The position numbers were made by a program, and so were the translations under genes. A DNA stretch of 51,295 bases. It comes from JAAZNF01 sp964561025 (GTDB lineage: Bacteria > Myxococcota > B64-G9). The first letter of the stretch is position 1; every line of letters starts with the position of its first letter. Below the pieces are notes generated by a model, which did not search any database, had not been told where the DNA came from, and saw only the letters and a program-made list of their open reading frames with translations. This document shows, piece after piece, positions 1-8,394 of this stretch. Location of the stretch: contig CAZLNM010000021.1 in the NCBI GenBank assembly GCA_964561025.1, forward strand, positions 1-51,295, in the 5' to 3' direction.

Positions 1-79
1 GGCAAGTGCTTGCGGTCCCTTCGGGATTCGCTTTCGCTCGCCCTTGACGGCGGTCGGGCTTCGGCTGAAATCGCTAATT

Positions 80-150
80 GGGCCTTTATCCTGTCAGAAG
101 GTTTTTTTGGTGGGGGCTCTCCGGGGGTATGAGGGGGCCGTGCCCCCTTT
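80..150. repeat. Intergenic repeat copy A with GC hairpin
   Basis: An approximately 70-bp element that recurs between genes in this window (see also the copies near 29.2-29.6 kb). Read on the plus strand it has a pyrimidine-rich start (GGGCCTTTATCCTGTCAG), a T-run, a G/C block, and a perfect 7-bp hairpin, AGGGGGC-CGT-GCCCCCT, at 132-148. The hairpin lies immediately after the minus-strand TraB-like stop codon, so it may help to end that transcript, although no U-tract follows it on the minus strand. Confidence 0.55.
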
Positions 151-792
151 CTAAGAGGGCGTCTCCGGCGCGAGCAGCGTCACTTGCGGTGCGAGGTCGG
201 AGAGCAGTGAGGCGAGGCCCGCCAGGTGCTCCCAGCCGCCCACGTGGACGAGGCTCTGGCCGGGCGCGGCCAGGGTGCGGATGCGGCGGGCCATCTTGCG
301 GTCGGCGGCGGCGAGGCGGCGGGCCAGATCGGTCCCGGCCAGCGGGCCCTTCTCGAACTCTCGCTTCGCGCGCACCCACTCGCGCGCCACCAGCTCCGCG
401 AGCGGGACATCCCGGCGCAGGGCAAGCGTGACCAGGTTGTCGGTGGCCAGGAGCTCGCGCTCCAACAGATCCAGCAGCGCCTGCGAGCGACGGCTGTCGC
501 CGATGCACACCAGCTTGGCGCGGTTGAGCCGGGCGTAGTCGTGGGCGGCGCGGTACTCGAAGGGGATCTCGAGCTGGGCCTCCACCGCGGCCAGGCCCTC
601 GGGGAGCGTCCCGTCGGGACGGCGAAAACCAGAAAGCCGCTCGCGTAGCCGCTGGCCGTGCTGGCGCCGGAACTTGAGGGCGTACTGGCTCACCTCGACC
701 GAGATCACCTGGGGGCGCAGCCGCTCGAACAGCAGGATCAGGCGGGGAAATCCCTCGGGGTCCAGGTGGATGGTGCCGACCAGGGCGAGCAC
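151..792 (-). CDS. TraB/GumN-like protein (putative)
   Basis: A 213-residue protein starting with GTG. The N-terminus carries a GTxH-type motif (VGTIHLDPEG) followed by an acidic strand (ISVEVS). The C-terminus carries VGGWEHLAGL. These two ends resemble the GxxH...GxxHxxGL signature of the TraB/PrgY/GumN (Tiki-like) superfamily, whose members include pheromone-shutdown factors and putative metallopeptidases. No signal peptide or membrane segment is visible, so it is probably cytoplasmic. An in-frame TAG lies four codons upstream of the GTG and no clear Shine-Dalgarno is present, so the start is forced rather than well supported. It lies 220 bp downstream of hcp on the same strand and may or may not share its transcript. 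The family call is moderate and the substrate is unknown. Confidence 0.6.
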   Translation of the reverse strand: MLALVGTIHLDPEGFPRLILLFERLRPQVISVEVSQYALKFRRQHGQRLRERLSGFRRPDGTLPEGLAAVEAQLEIPFEYRAAHDYARLNRAKLVCIGDSRRSQALLDLLERELLATDNLVTLALRRDVPLAELVAREWVRAKREFEKGPLAGTDLARRLAAADRKMARRIRTLAAPGQSLVHVGGWEHLAGLASLLSDLAPQVTLLAPETPS

Positions 793-1011
793 AGAGGAAC
801 TCTAGCAAAAGGAACAGCGCGGGAAAAGCGTCGAGAACATAAAGAAAAGGTTTGACCCTACTGAGGATTGTGGGATTTTTTTCGAGGACGAGTTCTGTTG
901 CCTCATCCGCCGACGCTACCTGAAAGGAGAGTGCGCTGAAGGCATGTTGGATTCGCTTGGTTGCGACAAGAGCGATTCTTTGCATCCCCAAGTGGCGCCC
1001 GTCGGATAGTA

Positions 1012-2667
1012 TCAACGGCTAAGAATGGCCTTCAGATCCTGCTCCGGCGTTGTGATGGGCATGAGGTGGAACTTGTCCACGAGCACCTTCAGCGCCTCTG
1101 GGCTGACAAACGCCGGGAGCTTGGGCCCTAGCCGGATGTTGCGGATGCCGAGGTGCAGCAGGGTGAGCAGGATGGCCACCGCTTTCTGCTCGTACCAGGA
1201 CAACACCAAAGAGAGCGGCAGGCCGTTCACGTCGGTGCCAAAGGCCTGGGCCAGCGCCCCGGCGACACGGATGGCCGAGTATGCGTCGTTGCACTGGCCA
1301 ATATCGAGCAATCTTGGAATGCCTCCGATCTCGCCGAACGGAAGCTTGTTGAATCGGTACTTGCCGCAGGCAAGAGTGAGAATCACGCAGTCTTTTGGCA
1401 CTGCCTCGGCAAAGCGGGTGTAGTAATCGCGGCCGGTTTCAGCGCCGTCGCAGCCACCGACCAAGAAGAAGTGACGGATCTTGCCCGTCTTCACCGCCTG
1501 GATCACCTTGTCGGCCACCCCTAGGACCGCCTGGTGACCGAAGCCGACGGTAATGGTCTGGTCGGGTCCGTCGGCCGGAAAACCCTCCGCAGCCTGCGCT
1601 GCCCGGATCACCGGGGTAAAGTCCTGCCGCGTGACATGTGTCACGCCGGGCCAGGCCACCAGGCCGGTGGTGAAGATCCGGCCGCGGTAGGTATCCAGGG
1701 GCCGCTGGATGCAGTTAGTAGTCATCAAAACGGCGCCGGGGAACTGGTTGAACTCCTTACGCTGCTCCTGCCATGCGCCACCGTAGTTTCCCGCCAGGTG
1801 ACCATGCTTTCGCAAGCCGGGATAGCCGTGCGCGGGCAGCATCTCGCCGTGGGTGTAGATGTTGATGCCCGCTCCGGCAGTCTGTTCGAGCAGGACTGAC
1901 AAGTCGAGCAAGTCATGGCCCGACACCAGGATGGCCTTGCCGCGACGCGGTGTGATTCGCACCGCCGTCGGCGTGGGATGGCCGAAGGCGCTGGTGTTGG
2001 CGGAGTCCAGCAACTCCATGGCCTTCATGTTCCATTCACCCACCCGCAGAGCCAGTCCGAGGAGATCGGACACGCTCGCCGGCCGCGTGAGCTGGTCCAG
2101 GGCCTCGTGGAAGAAGGCGAAGAGCAACACATCTTCCTTCCCCAGGACCTGCGCATGGTCGGTGTAAGCGGCCATGCCCTTGAGCCCGTACAGCACGAGT
2201 TCTTGCAAGCCGGCGATGTCGTTTCCCGCAGCGGAAACACGCCCAGGAATGCCCACCGCTTCTCCCTGTCTTACCTGACCCTCGAGATCGTGCACCGGTT
2301 CGAGCTTCGCGGCGCCACCGAGATCCTCCGGCGTTTGACCCGCGCCACGGCACGCCTCATGGTACAGCTCGCGCGCCTTTACGCGCAGGGACGTCATCCG
2401 GTCAATCACAGAGGATACCCGCTGCGCATCGAAGTTGACGTTGGTGACCGTCGAGAACAGCGCCTCGATCACCCCCACGTCGATCTCCCGATCTCGGGCC
2501 GCCGGCCCTCCCACGGACCGAGCCCGGTGCGCGTACATGGCCACGCCCTTGGTGATCTCGATCAGCAGGTCCTGGAGCGCGGCGGTGCGAGCGTCCTTGC
2601 CGCACACGCCCTGTTGCCCCTGACAACCTTGCCCCCTTGCCGTCTGTTCGCACTGCCAGCAGAACAT
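1012..2667 (-). CDS. hcp: Hybrid-cluster protein (hydroxylamine reductase / NO detoxification)
   Basis: A 551-residue cytoplasmic hybrid-cluster protein. The N-terminal cubane ligands are C3, C6, C15 and C22, the short spacing of anaerobe-type Hcp. All eight expected hybrid-cluster ligands can be seen in order: H in VSGHDLL, E in THGEMLPAH, C in TTNCIQRP, C in VGGCDGAE, C in LACGKYRFN, C in IGQCNDAYS, and E and K in WYEQKAV. Hcp enzymes reduce hydroxylamine in vitro, and in E. coli Hcp acts as an NO reductase or S-nitrosylase. The start has an ideal AAAGGAGG 6 nt upstream, and that SD overlaps the end of the rrf2 gene, which stops only 3 bp before. The two are therefore co-transcribed and probably translationally coupled, and the Rrf2 protein is the likely regulator. 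No Hcr reductase partner is nearby. Confidence 0.95.
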   Translation of the reverse strand: MFCWQCEQTARGQGCQGQQGVCGKDARTAALQDLLIEITKGVAMYAHRARSVGGPAARDREIDVGVIEALFSTVTNVNFDAQRVSSVIDRMTSLRVKARELYHEACRGAGQTPEDLGGAAKLEPVHDLEGQVRQGEAVGIPGRVSAAGNDIAGLQELVLYGLKGMAAYTDHAQVLGKEDVLLFAFFHEALDQLTRPASVSDLLGLALRVGEWNMKAMELLDSANTSAFGHPTPTAVRITPRRGKAILVSGHDLLDLSVLLEQTAGAGINIYTHGEMLPAHGYPGLRKHGHLAGNYGGAWQEQRKEFNQFPGAVLMTTNCIQRPLDTYRGRIFTTGLVAWPGVTHVTRQDFTPVIRAAQAAEGFPADGPDQTITVGFGHQAVLGVADKVIQAVKTGKIRHFFLVGGCDGAETGRDYYTRFAEAVPKDCVILTLACGKYRFNKLPFGEIGGIPRLLDIGQCNDAYSAIRVAGALAQAFGTDVNGLPLSLVLSWYEQKAVAILLTLLHLGIRNIRLGPKLPAFVSPEALKVLVDKFHLMPITTPEQDLKAILSR

Positions 2668-2670
2668 GGT

Positions 2671-3165
2671 CTACCTCCTTTGGCGCGATCTTCGCGCGGA
2701 TGATCTGGATCTTTTAGGTGCGTCACCTTGGTTGGGAGTGGGCGTGTCGCGCCCAAAGCGCAGCGAGCCGAGGGCGGCGACCACCGTTCTGGATAAATAC
2801 TCTCGCACGTTGGCCTCAACCCGCCGCAGCAGATCCCCAAGCACGCATCCGCCGACGGTGCAGGAAGGCCGGCGGAGCAAGCACGTGGTGGGTCGTAGCG
2901 GTCCCGACACGGCCTCGAACACTTCCAGGAGGGTCATCTCTTGAGGGGAGCGGGCCAACTGGAAGCCTCCACCTGGACCCCGCACCGAGCGTACCAATCC
3001 CGCCCGCGCCAGGCTCTGAAGGACCTTGGCCAAGTGGGCCTGGGACGCTCCGAGCGCCTTTGCCATCTCCGAAGCCGACCGTAGCCGCGCCGGCTCCGCT
3101 GCCAGTAACCCTGCCGTGTGCAGCGCCAGGGACGCCGCATCCGAAAAAGCCAAGACACTGTTCAT
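2671..3165 (-). CDS. Rrf2-family [Fe-S] transcriptional regulator (NsrR/IscR-like)
   Basis: A 164-residue Rrf2-family winged-helix regulator. The N-terminal helices (FSDAASLALHTAGLLA) and the wing (LVRSVRGPGGGFQLARSP) are classic for the family. Three cysteines, C95, C102 and C107, sit where NsrR and IscR bind a [2Fe-2S] or [4Fe-4S] cluster, though the CX6CX4C spacing differs from both. I chose the third in-frame ATG (3165) because AAGGAG ends 6 nt before it; upstream ATGs would overlap or precede the SD. Residues after about 140 form an Arg/Ser-rich tail. Fused end-to-start with hcp, it most plausibly senses NO or redox stress and represses rrf2-hcp, including itself. Confidence 0.88.
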   Translation of the reverse strand: MNSVLAFSDAASLALHTAGLLAAEPARLRSASEMAKALGASQAHLAKVLQSLARAGLVRSVRGPGGGFQLARSPQEMTLLEVFEAVSGPLRPTTCLLRRPSCTVGGCVLGDLLRRVEANVREYLSRTVVAALGSLRFGRDTPTPNQGDAPKRSRSSARRSRQRR

Positions 3166-3195
3166 CGACATCTCCTTGGAGAAAACAAGATAACA

Positions 3196-3231
3196 GGTAC
3201 TCAAATACCAAAATTAAAGGATCGCTGTCAA
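3196..3231 (-). promoter_or_regulatory. Candidate rrf2-hcp promoter with overlapping inverted repeat
   Basis: On the minus strand a perfect -35 (TTGACA, 3226-3231) is followed 18 bp later by TATTTG (3202-3207). The -10 lies inside a short inverted repeat, GGTA-N6-TACC (3196-3209), in an AT-rich patch. An Rrf2 dimer bound there would block the -10, fitting autoregulation. The operator identity is inference; the arms are only 4 bp. Confidence 0.5.
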
Positions 3232-3507
3232 GCCAAATGCTCCGGCTGGAAGACGGTCGATTCAGATGGTGTACACCAATCTGGCACGATGGAGCTGTTT
3301 GTAGGCTCGGGAGGTGCGGCGCTTGCAAATTTAGGTTTTGACCATCACCGCAGCCCGGCCCGTGGGAGGCATGCGGTTTGAACGGCGAAAGCCATCGAGG
3401 CATTCACAAAAGCGCGCGATGCGTAAAGGCCCTGCGTATCGACGGGCAAGCGCCCGCGCAGCAGAATTCAGGCGTTGTTGTTAGGTGCGATGGTTGCAGG
3501 GGTTCGG
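3232..3507. other. Intergenic region without a recognisable gene
   Basis: About 280 bp between the rrf2 promoter and the end of the DUF35-thiolase gene. A small CGGGC-GCTT-GCCCG hairpin near 3440-3455 could be a weak terminator for the thiolase operon on the minus strand. I see no credible ORF, RNA gene or repeat here. Confidence 0.4.
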
Positions 3508-5703
3508 CTACTTGCCGCGGATCTTGAAGGAGACGCCCTCCGGCCCTTCGTTCTTGCCGGACTTTTGCAGTTCGACCGGCAGACCGATACACACCGCGTC
3601 CGGATCCTTCGTCTCCAGGCGGCCGAACACGCTGCCGACCGCGTCCGGGAAGGCGACCTGCACCAGCACCTCGGGATGCTCGAGCAGGTGCCCAGCGCGG
3701 TCCTCATGGACCACGGTGAAGGAGATCACCTTGCCGCTGCGCGGGTCCAGGGGCCTGGCGTTCTTGTCGGGATCCAGCGGGCACAGACAGTCCTCGCAGA
3801 AGGCCGTGGGTGGCACGAACACCTGCTTGCACTGCGGGCAGTAGGTGCCGGACAGCTTGCCCTTGGCCAGGTCTGAGTAGAAGCGGATGCCGCCCAGGCC
3901 CGCGGTGTAGATGTAGCTCATGGGGATCTTGCCAGGGAAGCCGCGCGCCGTTTCGGAGTCGAGCTCTACCGGCTTGATCCAGGTGACCTGGGGCTCGGGA
4001 GCCTTGCCCTTGAGCGGTTTGAAGTACAGGATGTCGGTCACCGTACCGGTGCGTTCCTTCTCGGGCTTCCACACCGCCTTGACCCGCATGCCCCACTTGA
4101 CGTCCTTGGGATCCACCTCTCCCAGGATGTGGCAAAGGCCCATCTCGGGTGTGGCGCCGTCGATGGCGATGACGGCGATGATTTTCACCTTGCCCTTGGG
4201 CAGGGGTGAGGAATCCCAGTTGACGTGCGACAAGGTGAAGGTCTGCACCGTGCCGGTGTCTGGCAGATCGCAGTAATCCTGCACGCTCTGGAGGTTGCAA
4301 AGCTCGCAGAAAGAGCGAGCCGGGATCATGATCCGTCCGCAGTGATGGCACTTGGAGCCTCGGATCTTGCCCTGTTTGAACCCATCCAGGTAGGTGGTGA
4401 GCGCCAGCCCGTTATCCCAGCTGTAGCGCAGGTCGGGGGTATATTTGACGTGTTCGACCTCCTCGACGCTTTCCAAGGCGGTGCCGGGGAGATCCTTGGC
4501 GGTCATCTGGCTCCAGCGGGTGGTGCGGGGCATGCCGCCTTCCGAAGCCATCACCACCACCGTGCCAACCTGCATCAGATCGCCCCAGGCCTGGGCCACG
4601 CCGCGGTAGGGAACCTTCTTGACCTGGCGCTTGCCTGCCTGGCCGGAGAGCTGGAAGTACAACTCGGCGATCTTCATCAGGCCGGTGGCGGCGATGGGGT
4701 TGCCCACGCCGAGCGCGCCGCCGGAGGGGATCATGGGATGGCTGCCGTCCCGCTCGAAGTTCCCCGAGAGTAAGAGTTCGCGCACCTTGCGGCCGCTCTT
4801 GTCGAGCATCAGGGCGTTCATGTGGTGCAGCGCCTTGTAGTCGAACGGGTCGTAGGGTTCCCAGATGTCGATCTGCTCATCCGGCTTGGTGATGCCGGCC
4901 ATCTCGTACGCATCCTTGGCGGCCATGGCCACATAGTTCGGGAAGGCCAGGTCGCGGGTGTTCCAGTAGGCGGTGTCGAGGCGGTAGCCCACGCCCTCGA
5001 TGAACACCGGGGCCTTGCTGTGGGCCCGCGCCACCGGCTCGGAGGCGAGCACAATGGCGCAGGCGGCGTCCGAGGTCGGGCTGATGTCATAGCGCTTGAC
5101 CGGCCAGGAGAGCAGCGGCGATTTCATGACGTCCTGGACGGTGAGCTTGGCGCCGAGCTGGGCGGCGGGGTGATCGAGGGCGTTCTTCTTGGCCAGAACC
5201 GACACCAGCGCCAGTTCCTCCTCGGTATAGCCGTAGACGTGCATGAAGCGAGACATCTCGATGCCGAAGATGTGAATCAGCGTCAGCTCCAACGGCTGCT
5301 CGGTGGTATGGTCGAAGATGGTCAGGAAGGCGCCGGCGGGGTGGGGGAACGCCGAGGACATCTTCTCCTCGGCCACCACCAGGCAGGTGCGGAACTTGCC
5401 CGAGGCCACGTGCATCCAGCCGTGGATGGGGCTGAGCACGCCCGTGCCGCCGCCGACGTAGTGGCGCATGTAGGGCTTCTTCTTCGCGCCGGCGCCGGCG
5501 ATCAGATACTCGCCTTTCATGTGTACGCCGTCGAAAGCGTCCGGGGCGGTGCCCAGGCACACGGCATCGATGTCGTCGATGGTCAGGCCCGCGTCCTTGA
5601 GGGCCATGTCCACGGCCATGGCGGTCAGCTCGGGTCCGGTCTCCTTGGCACGGCGAACGAAGCGGGTCATGCCCGCGCCGATCACGGCAACGCGATTCTT
5701 CAT
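3508..5703 (-). CDS. Thiolase-fold protein fused to two DUF35 (zinc ribbon + OB-fold) domains
   Basis: A 731-residue three-part protein. Residues 1 to about 400 are a thiolase/SCP2-type domain (MKNRVAVIGAGMTRF start). Two tandem DUF35 modules follow, each with a rubredoxin-like zinc ribbon (CHHCGRIMIPARSFCELC near 455 and CPQCKQVFVPPTAFCEDC near 625) and an OB fold. DUF35 partners gate acyl-CoA entry in thiolases and in SCP2-type aldolases such as Ltp2-ChsH2. The usual thiolase residues are absent: the nucleophilic Cys position is Gly in YVGGGTGVLS, GHP is GNP (GALGVGNPIAATG), and no CxG follows. A CoA-ester aldolase or structural subunit is therefore more likely than a classical thiolase. 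Its SD (TAGGAGG) overlaps the stop of the upstream partner gene. Two DUF35 copies in one chain is unusual. Confidence 0.85.
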   Translation of the reverse strand: MKNRVAVIGAGMTRFVRRAKETGPELTAMAVDMALKDAGLTIDDIDAVCLGTAPDAFDGVHMKGEYLIAGAGAKKKPYMRHYVGGGTGVLSPIHGWMHVASGKFRTCLVVAEEKMSSAFPHPAGAFLTIFDHTTEQPLELTLIHIFGIEMSRFMHVYGYTEEELALVSVLAKKNALDHPAAQLGAKLTVQDVMKSPLLSWPVKRYDISPTSDAACAIVLASEPVARAHSKAPVFIEGVGYRLDTAYWNTRDLAFPNYVAMAAKDAYEMAGITKPDEQIDIWEPYDPFDYKALHHMNALMLDKSGRKVRELLLSGNFERDGSHPMIPSGGALGVGNPIAATGLMKIAELYFQLSGQAGKRQVKKVPYRGVAQAWGDLMQVGTVVVMASEGGMPRTTRWSQMTAKDLPGTALESVEEVEHVKYTPDLRYSWDNGLALTTYLDGFKQGKIRGSKCHHCGRIMIPARSFCELCNLQSVQDYCDLPDTGTVQTFTLSHVNWDSSPLPKGKVKIIAVIAIDGATPEMGLCHILGEVDPKDVKWGMRVKAVWKPEKERTGTVTDILYFKPLKGKAPEPQVTWIKPVELDSETARGFPGKIPMSYIYTAGLGGIRFYSDLAKGKLSGTYCPQCKQVFVPPTAFCEDCLCPLDPDKNARPLDPRSGKVISFTVVHEDRAGHLLEHPEVLVQVAFPDAVGSVFGRLETKDPDAVCIGLPVELQKSGKNEGPEGVSFKIRGK

Positions 5704-5712
5704 GGCGGCCTC

Positions 5713-6801
5713 CTAGTTGGAAAGAACGACCACCGCGCACGAGTCGGTGGGCAATCCACGCCATCCCTGCAGCACGGCGAGTTCGGCGTCGTCCACTTGG
5801 TGGGCGCCGGCCTCACTGCGAAGTTGCCTTGCGGCGTCGAAGAAGCGCGGTCCGCTGGTGGCCTCGAACAATTCGCCCGTGCCCTGGGCGCCGCCGTCAG
5901 GGTTCACGTGGGGCAGGATGGCCTTGGGCAGGCCTAGCGCTTCCTGGTGCATGAGCTGTCGGTGGGCGTAGCCATCGGCGACGTACACCACGTCGGCTTG
6001 CTCGACACCGATGCCCGCCTCCTGGAAGGCCATGCGGGCGGCCAGGATAGTTCCTTCCGAGCTGGCATGGTCCCGCCGCTCGAGGATGGAGTTCCCGGAG
6101 CACCAGCCGGTCCCGCGAACCGTGAGCGGATAGCGCGAGCGCCGCGCCGCTTCCTCACCGACACCGAGGACCGCCACGATGGCGGCGTCAGCGGGACGGG
6201 CGACCATCAATTCGGTCACGGGGGACGCGATGGGGCGGGAGCGGAGCACGTCGCGCGCTTCGAGCCGGGCGCCATAGGGCGCGAGCGGGTTGGCCACCGC
6301 GCGCGTACGGTTTTCGGCGGCCAGGGCCGCCACTTGTTCCTCGCCAATGCAATGGCGGTCGAGGAAGGAGCGCATCTCGATGCCGGCCAGGTAGTGGGGC
6401 GACATCCCGTAACGGTTGAACACCGGGTCGTAGGCGAAGTGCACCAGCTCATCCTTGGTCAGCATATTGCTGGCCTTGCTGAAGGCCTCCACCACCAGGG
6501 TTTTGAACTGCCCGGTGCGAAGCTGCATCACCGCGGAGCAGATCCCGTGCAGGAAATCACCGGGAACCGTGTACATGGGTTTCAGCACCATGCCGAGCTG
6601 GTCTGGGGTGTACTCGTCGGCGATCGAGTAGCCGGAGCAGAAGTCCTCCTCGACGGAGATGGCGCCGTCGATCTCCTCGGGGCGGATGCCGGCATCCTCG
6701 TAGGCCATGGTGGCCGCTCGGCGTATCATCTCGCGGTAGGAGAGCCCTCCCGAGGTCGGGAAGGCGCCGCAGTAACCCACTCCCATCACAACCACGTTCA
6801 T
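5713..6801 (-). CDS. Thiolase-like protein, probable partner subunit
   Basis: A 362-residue thiolase-fold protein (MNVVVMGVGYCGAFPTSGG). It is the first gene of a two-gene operon with the DUF35 fusion, with 9 bp between them. Start chosen at 6801, where AAAGGAG precedes the ATG by 7 nt; a longer reading to 6849 lacks a site. The region aligned with the thiolase nucleophile reads VPGDFLHGICSAVMQLRTG, so a Cys is present but about eight residues from the canonical position. The GHPxGATG loop is replaced by GGAQGTGELFEATSG. Like its neighbour it looks catalytically divergent. The pair probably forms a heteromeric acyl-CoA enzyme with the DUF35 modules supplying CoA binding. The substrate cannot be read from the sequence. 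Confidence 0.75.
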   Translation of the reverse strand: MNVVVMGVGYCGAFPTSGGLSYREMIRRAATMAYEDAGIRPEEIDGAISVEEDFCSGYSIADEYTPDQLGMVLKPMYTVPGDFLHGICSAVMQLRTGQFKTLVVEAFSKASNMLTKDELVHFAYDPVFNRYGMSPHYLAGIEMRSFLDRHCIGEEQVAALAAENRTRAVANPLAPYGARLEARDVLRSRPIASPVTELMVARPADAAIVAVLGVGEEAARRSRYPLTVRGTGWCSGNSILERRDHASSEGTILAARMAFQEAGIGVEQADVVYVADGYAHRQLMHQEALGLPKAILPHVNPDGGAQGTGELFEATSGPRFFDAARQLRSEAGAHQVDDAELAVLQGWRGLPTDSCAVVVLSN

Positions 6802-6857
6802 GGACCTCTCCTTTCGAGGTTGAGTTTGCGAGATACCCACTTCTCTCATTCGCTGGC

Positions 6858-6885
6858 TTCATACCACAAGCCGCCCGCTTGTCAA
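6858..6885 (-). promoter_or_regulatory. Candidate sigma70 promoter of the thiolase operon
   Basis: On the minus strand TTGACA (6880-6885), a 16-bp spacer and TATGAA (6858-6863), about 55 bp upstream of the thiolase-like start codon. No other credible promoter was seen for this operon. Confidence 0.5.
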
Positions 6886-6896
6886 TGGCGCCGTCC

Positions 6897-6926
6897 TTGA
6901 CACAGCAGGCCCGAAGAGGCCAGAAT
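6897..6926 (+). promoter_or_regulatory. Candidate sigma70 promoter of the exported protein at 6967
   Basis: TTGACA (6897-6902), an 18-bp spacer and CAGAAT (6921-6926), 40 bp before the ATG. It lies back-to-back with the minus-strand promoter at 6858-6885, so the two transcripts diverge from an approximately 70-bp region. Confidence 0.4.
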
Positions 6927-6966
6927 CGCAAGAACCATCGGGCGCAACGCCGCCCGAGAGGAGCGA

Positions 6967-8259
6967 ATGACCATGACTCGAACGAGAGCCCTGGCCGTTG
7001 GCGCGGTGTTTCTACTCGCCGCTGTCATGGCCGCACAGCCGGCCCTGGCCCACTGGTGCACCAACATCTACAACACCCCCTCGCGCATCATCGTGAAGCC
7101 CGAGCGCGACACGGTGTTCATGAACGAGACCATCGGCTCCCAGGAGACGCTGCGGGTGTGGGTGCGCAACAACTTCCCGTACGGCATCTCGGGGGTGCGC
7201 CTGCTGGCCTCCAACTCGGACTTCAGCGTCTCCTGCTCGCCGTCCAACGTCACCATCATGCCCGGCGAGAACAAGCTGTTTACCCTCACCATCACCCGCA
7301 CCGCCAACAACGGAGACGACAACCTCAAGCTCAAGATCACCCTGGCCAACCACTTCTCCCCGCACCCCAGCCCGGGCGGCAACTTCAACATCGACGACAA
7401 CTACTACACCAAGGCGCTGCCCACCCAGAGCGAGCTCGACAGCAGCAACGGTCAGGCAACGCACCTCAAGTGGCAGCGCTACACCGAGCTGGCCGCGACC
7501 TACCCGAGTGCCGGCGGCCTCGATCAGATGTTGCAGCGCTATGGCCACGCCCGGCTGGAGTACACCGCCGACGGCGGCCTGGACGGGAGCTGGCACCCGA
7601 GCGAGCACCAGGACGCCGACGACGGCGCGGGCTTCGACTACTGGGCCTTCGATCACGCCCAGATGGAGCGTGGCCTCATCGACCTGGCCAAGGTCAAGGT
7701 GTCGGATCCCCGCGTGCAGGAGGTCTTCATCCGCCAGATGGACGACCCCAACCCGACCTGGCGCGGGTTGGCGGCGGTGCTGGCGGCGGGCTTCACCCCG
7801 GGGCCGACCGTGCGTACCCGCATCGAGACCATGGCCAACCAGGACACCTGCGTCGATAGCGCCACCTGCAGCCACTACCCGTCCGGTCGGTTCGTCTCGA
7901 ACAACGACGCCAAGACCCTGGCCAAGGCGGCTCTGGTCATCCTGGGCGAGACGCAATACCAGAGCGAGGTGAACACCTTCTGCTACGCCAACCGCGGCTA
8001 CAACGGCTGGCGCAGCATGGTGTGCGCCATGGCGCTGGGCATCGCGGGACAAGACCAGCCGGTGCGCGACATCTTGATCGCGAACACCGGTGACATCGAG
8101 GATCTCACTGCCCTGTGGGCAGGCTACCTGCTTTCGGCCGCGGCCGAGCACCGGCGCGGGCCGACCGGTACGGGTTGCGTGACGTTCTTCGACGAGGTGT
8201 GTGTGACGGACGACGTCCGCCCGCGCCCCCCGCAGAACCTCCAGGTCCGTCCCTTGTAG
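6967..8259 (+). CDS. Exported protein of unknown function
   Basis: A 430-residue protein with a clear signal peptide (MTMTRTRALAVGAVFLLAAV...ALA, cleavage near residue 28). A beta-rich N-terminal region follows (about 40-130; RVWVRNNFPYGISGVRLLAS), which reads like an immunoglobulin-type fold. Next come a helical region and several well-spaced cysteines (CVDSATC, FCYANRG, MVCAMAL, GCVTFFDEVC) that could form disulphides in the periplasm or outside the cell. The SD is GAGAGGAGCGA just before the ATG. No catalytic motif or named family is recognised. It stands alone between the thiolase operon and the next lipoprotein. Confidence 0.75.
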   Translation: MTMTRTRALAVGAVFLLAAVMAAQPALAHWCTNIYNTPSRIIVKPERDTVFMNETIGSQETLRVWVRNNFPYGISGVRLLASNSDFSVSCSPSNVTIMPGENKLFTLTITRTANNGDDNLKLKITLANHFSPHPSPGGNFNIDDNYYTKALPTQSELDSSNGQATHLKWQRYTELAATYPSAGGLDQMLQRYGHARLEYTADGGLDGSWHPSEHQDADDGAGFDYWAFDHAQMERGLIDLAKVKVSDPRVQEVFIRQMDDPNPTWRGLAAVLAAGFTPGPTVRTRIETMANQDTCVDSATCSHYPSGRFVSNNDAKTLAKAALVILGETQYQSEVNTFCYANRGYNGWRSMVCAMALGIAGQDQPVRDILIANTGDIEDLTALWAGYLLSAAAEHRRGPTGTGCVTFFDEVCVTDDVRPRPPQNLQVRPL

Positions 8260-8394
8260 GCGCCGTGCTTGCGCTCCATCCGGTGCTCATTTTTTCCATG
8301 ACTTCTGCCCGCCTCTGGTTAGAATGTCCGGCGACAAGGCCCGGAAAACCGCGGGCCGGCGCTTTCATGACTTCGTAATCGAAGGAGGAACAAG

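Noticed and set aside
86..1015. A 309-codon open frame on the minus strand covering the TraB-like gene
   Set aside because: Its product is Arg/Pro/Gly-rich frame noise; the TraB-like frame shows family motifs.
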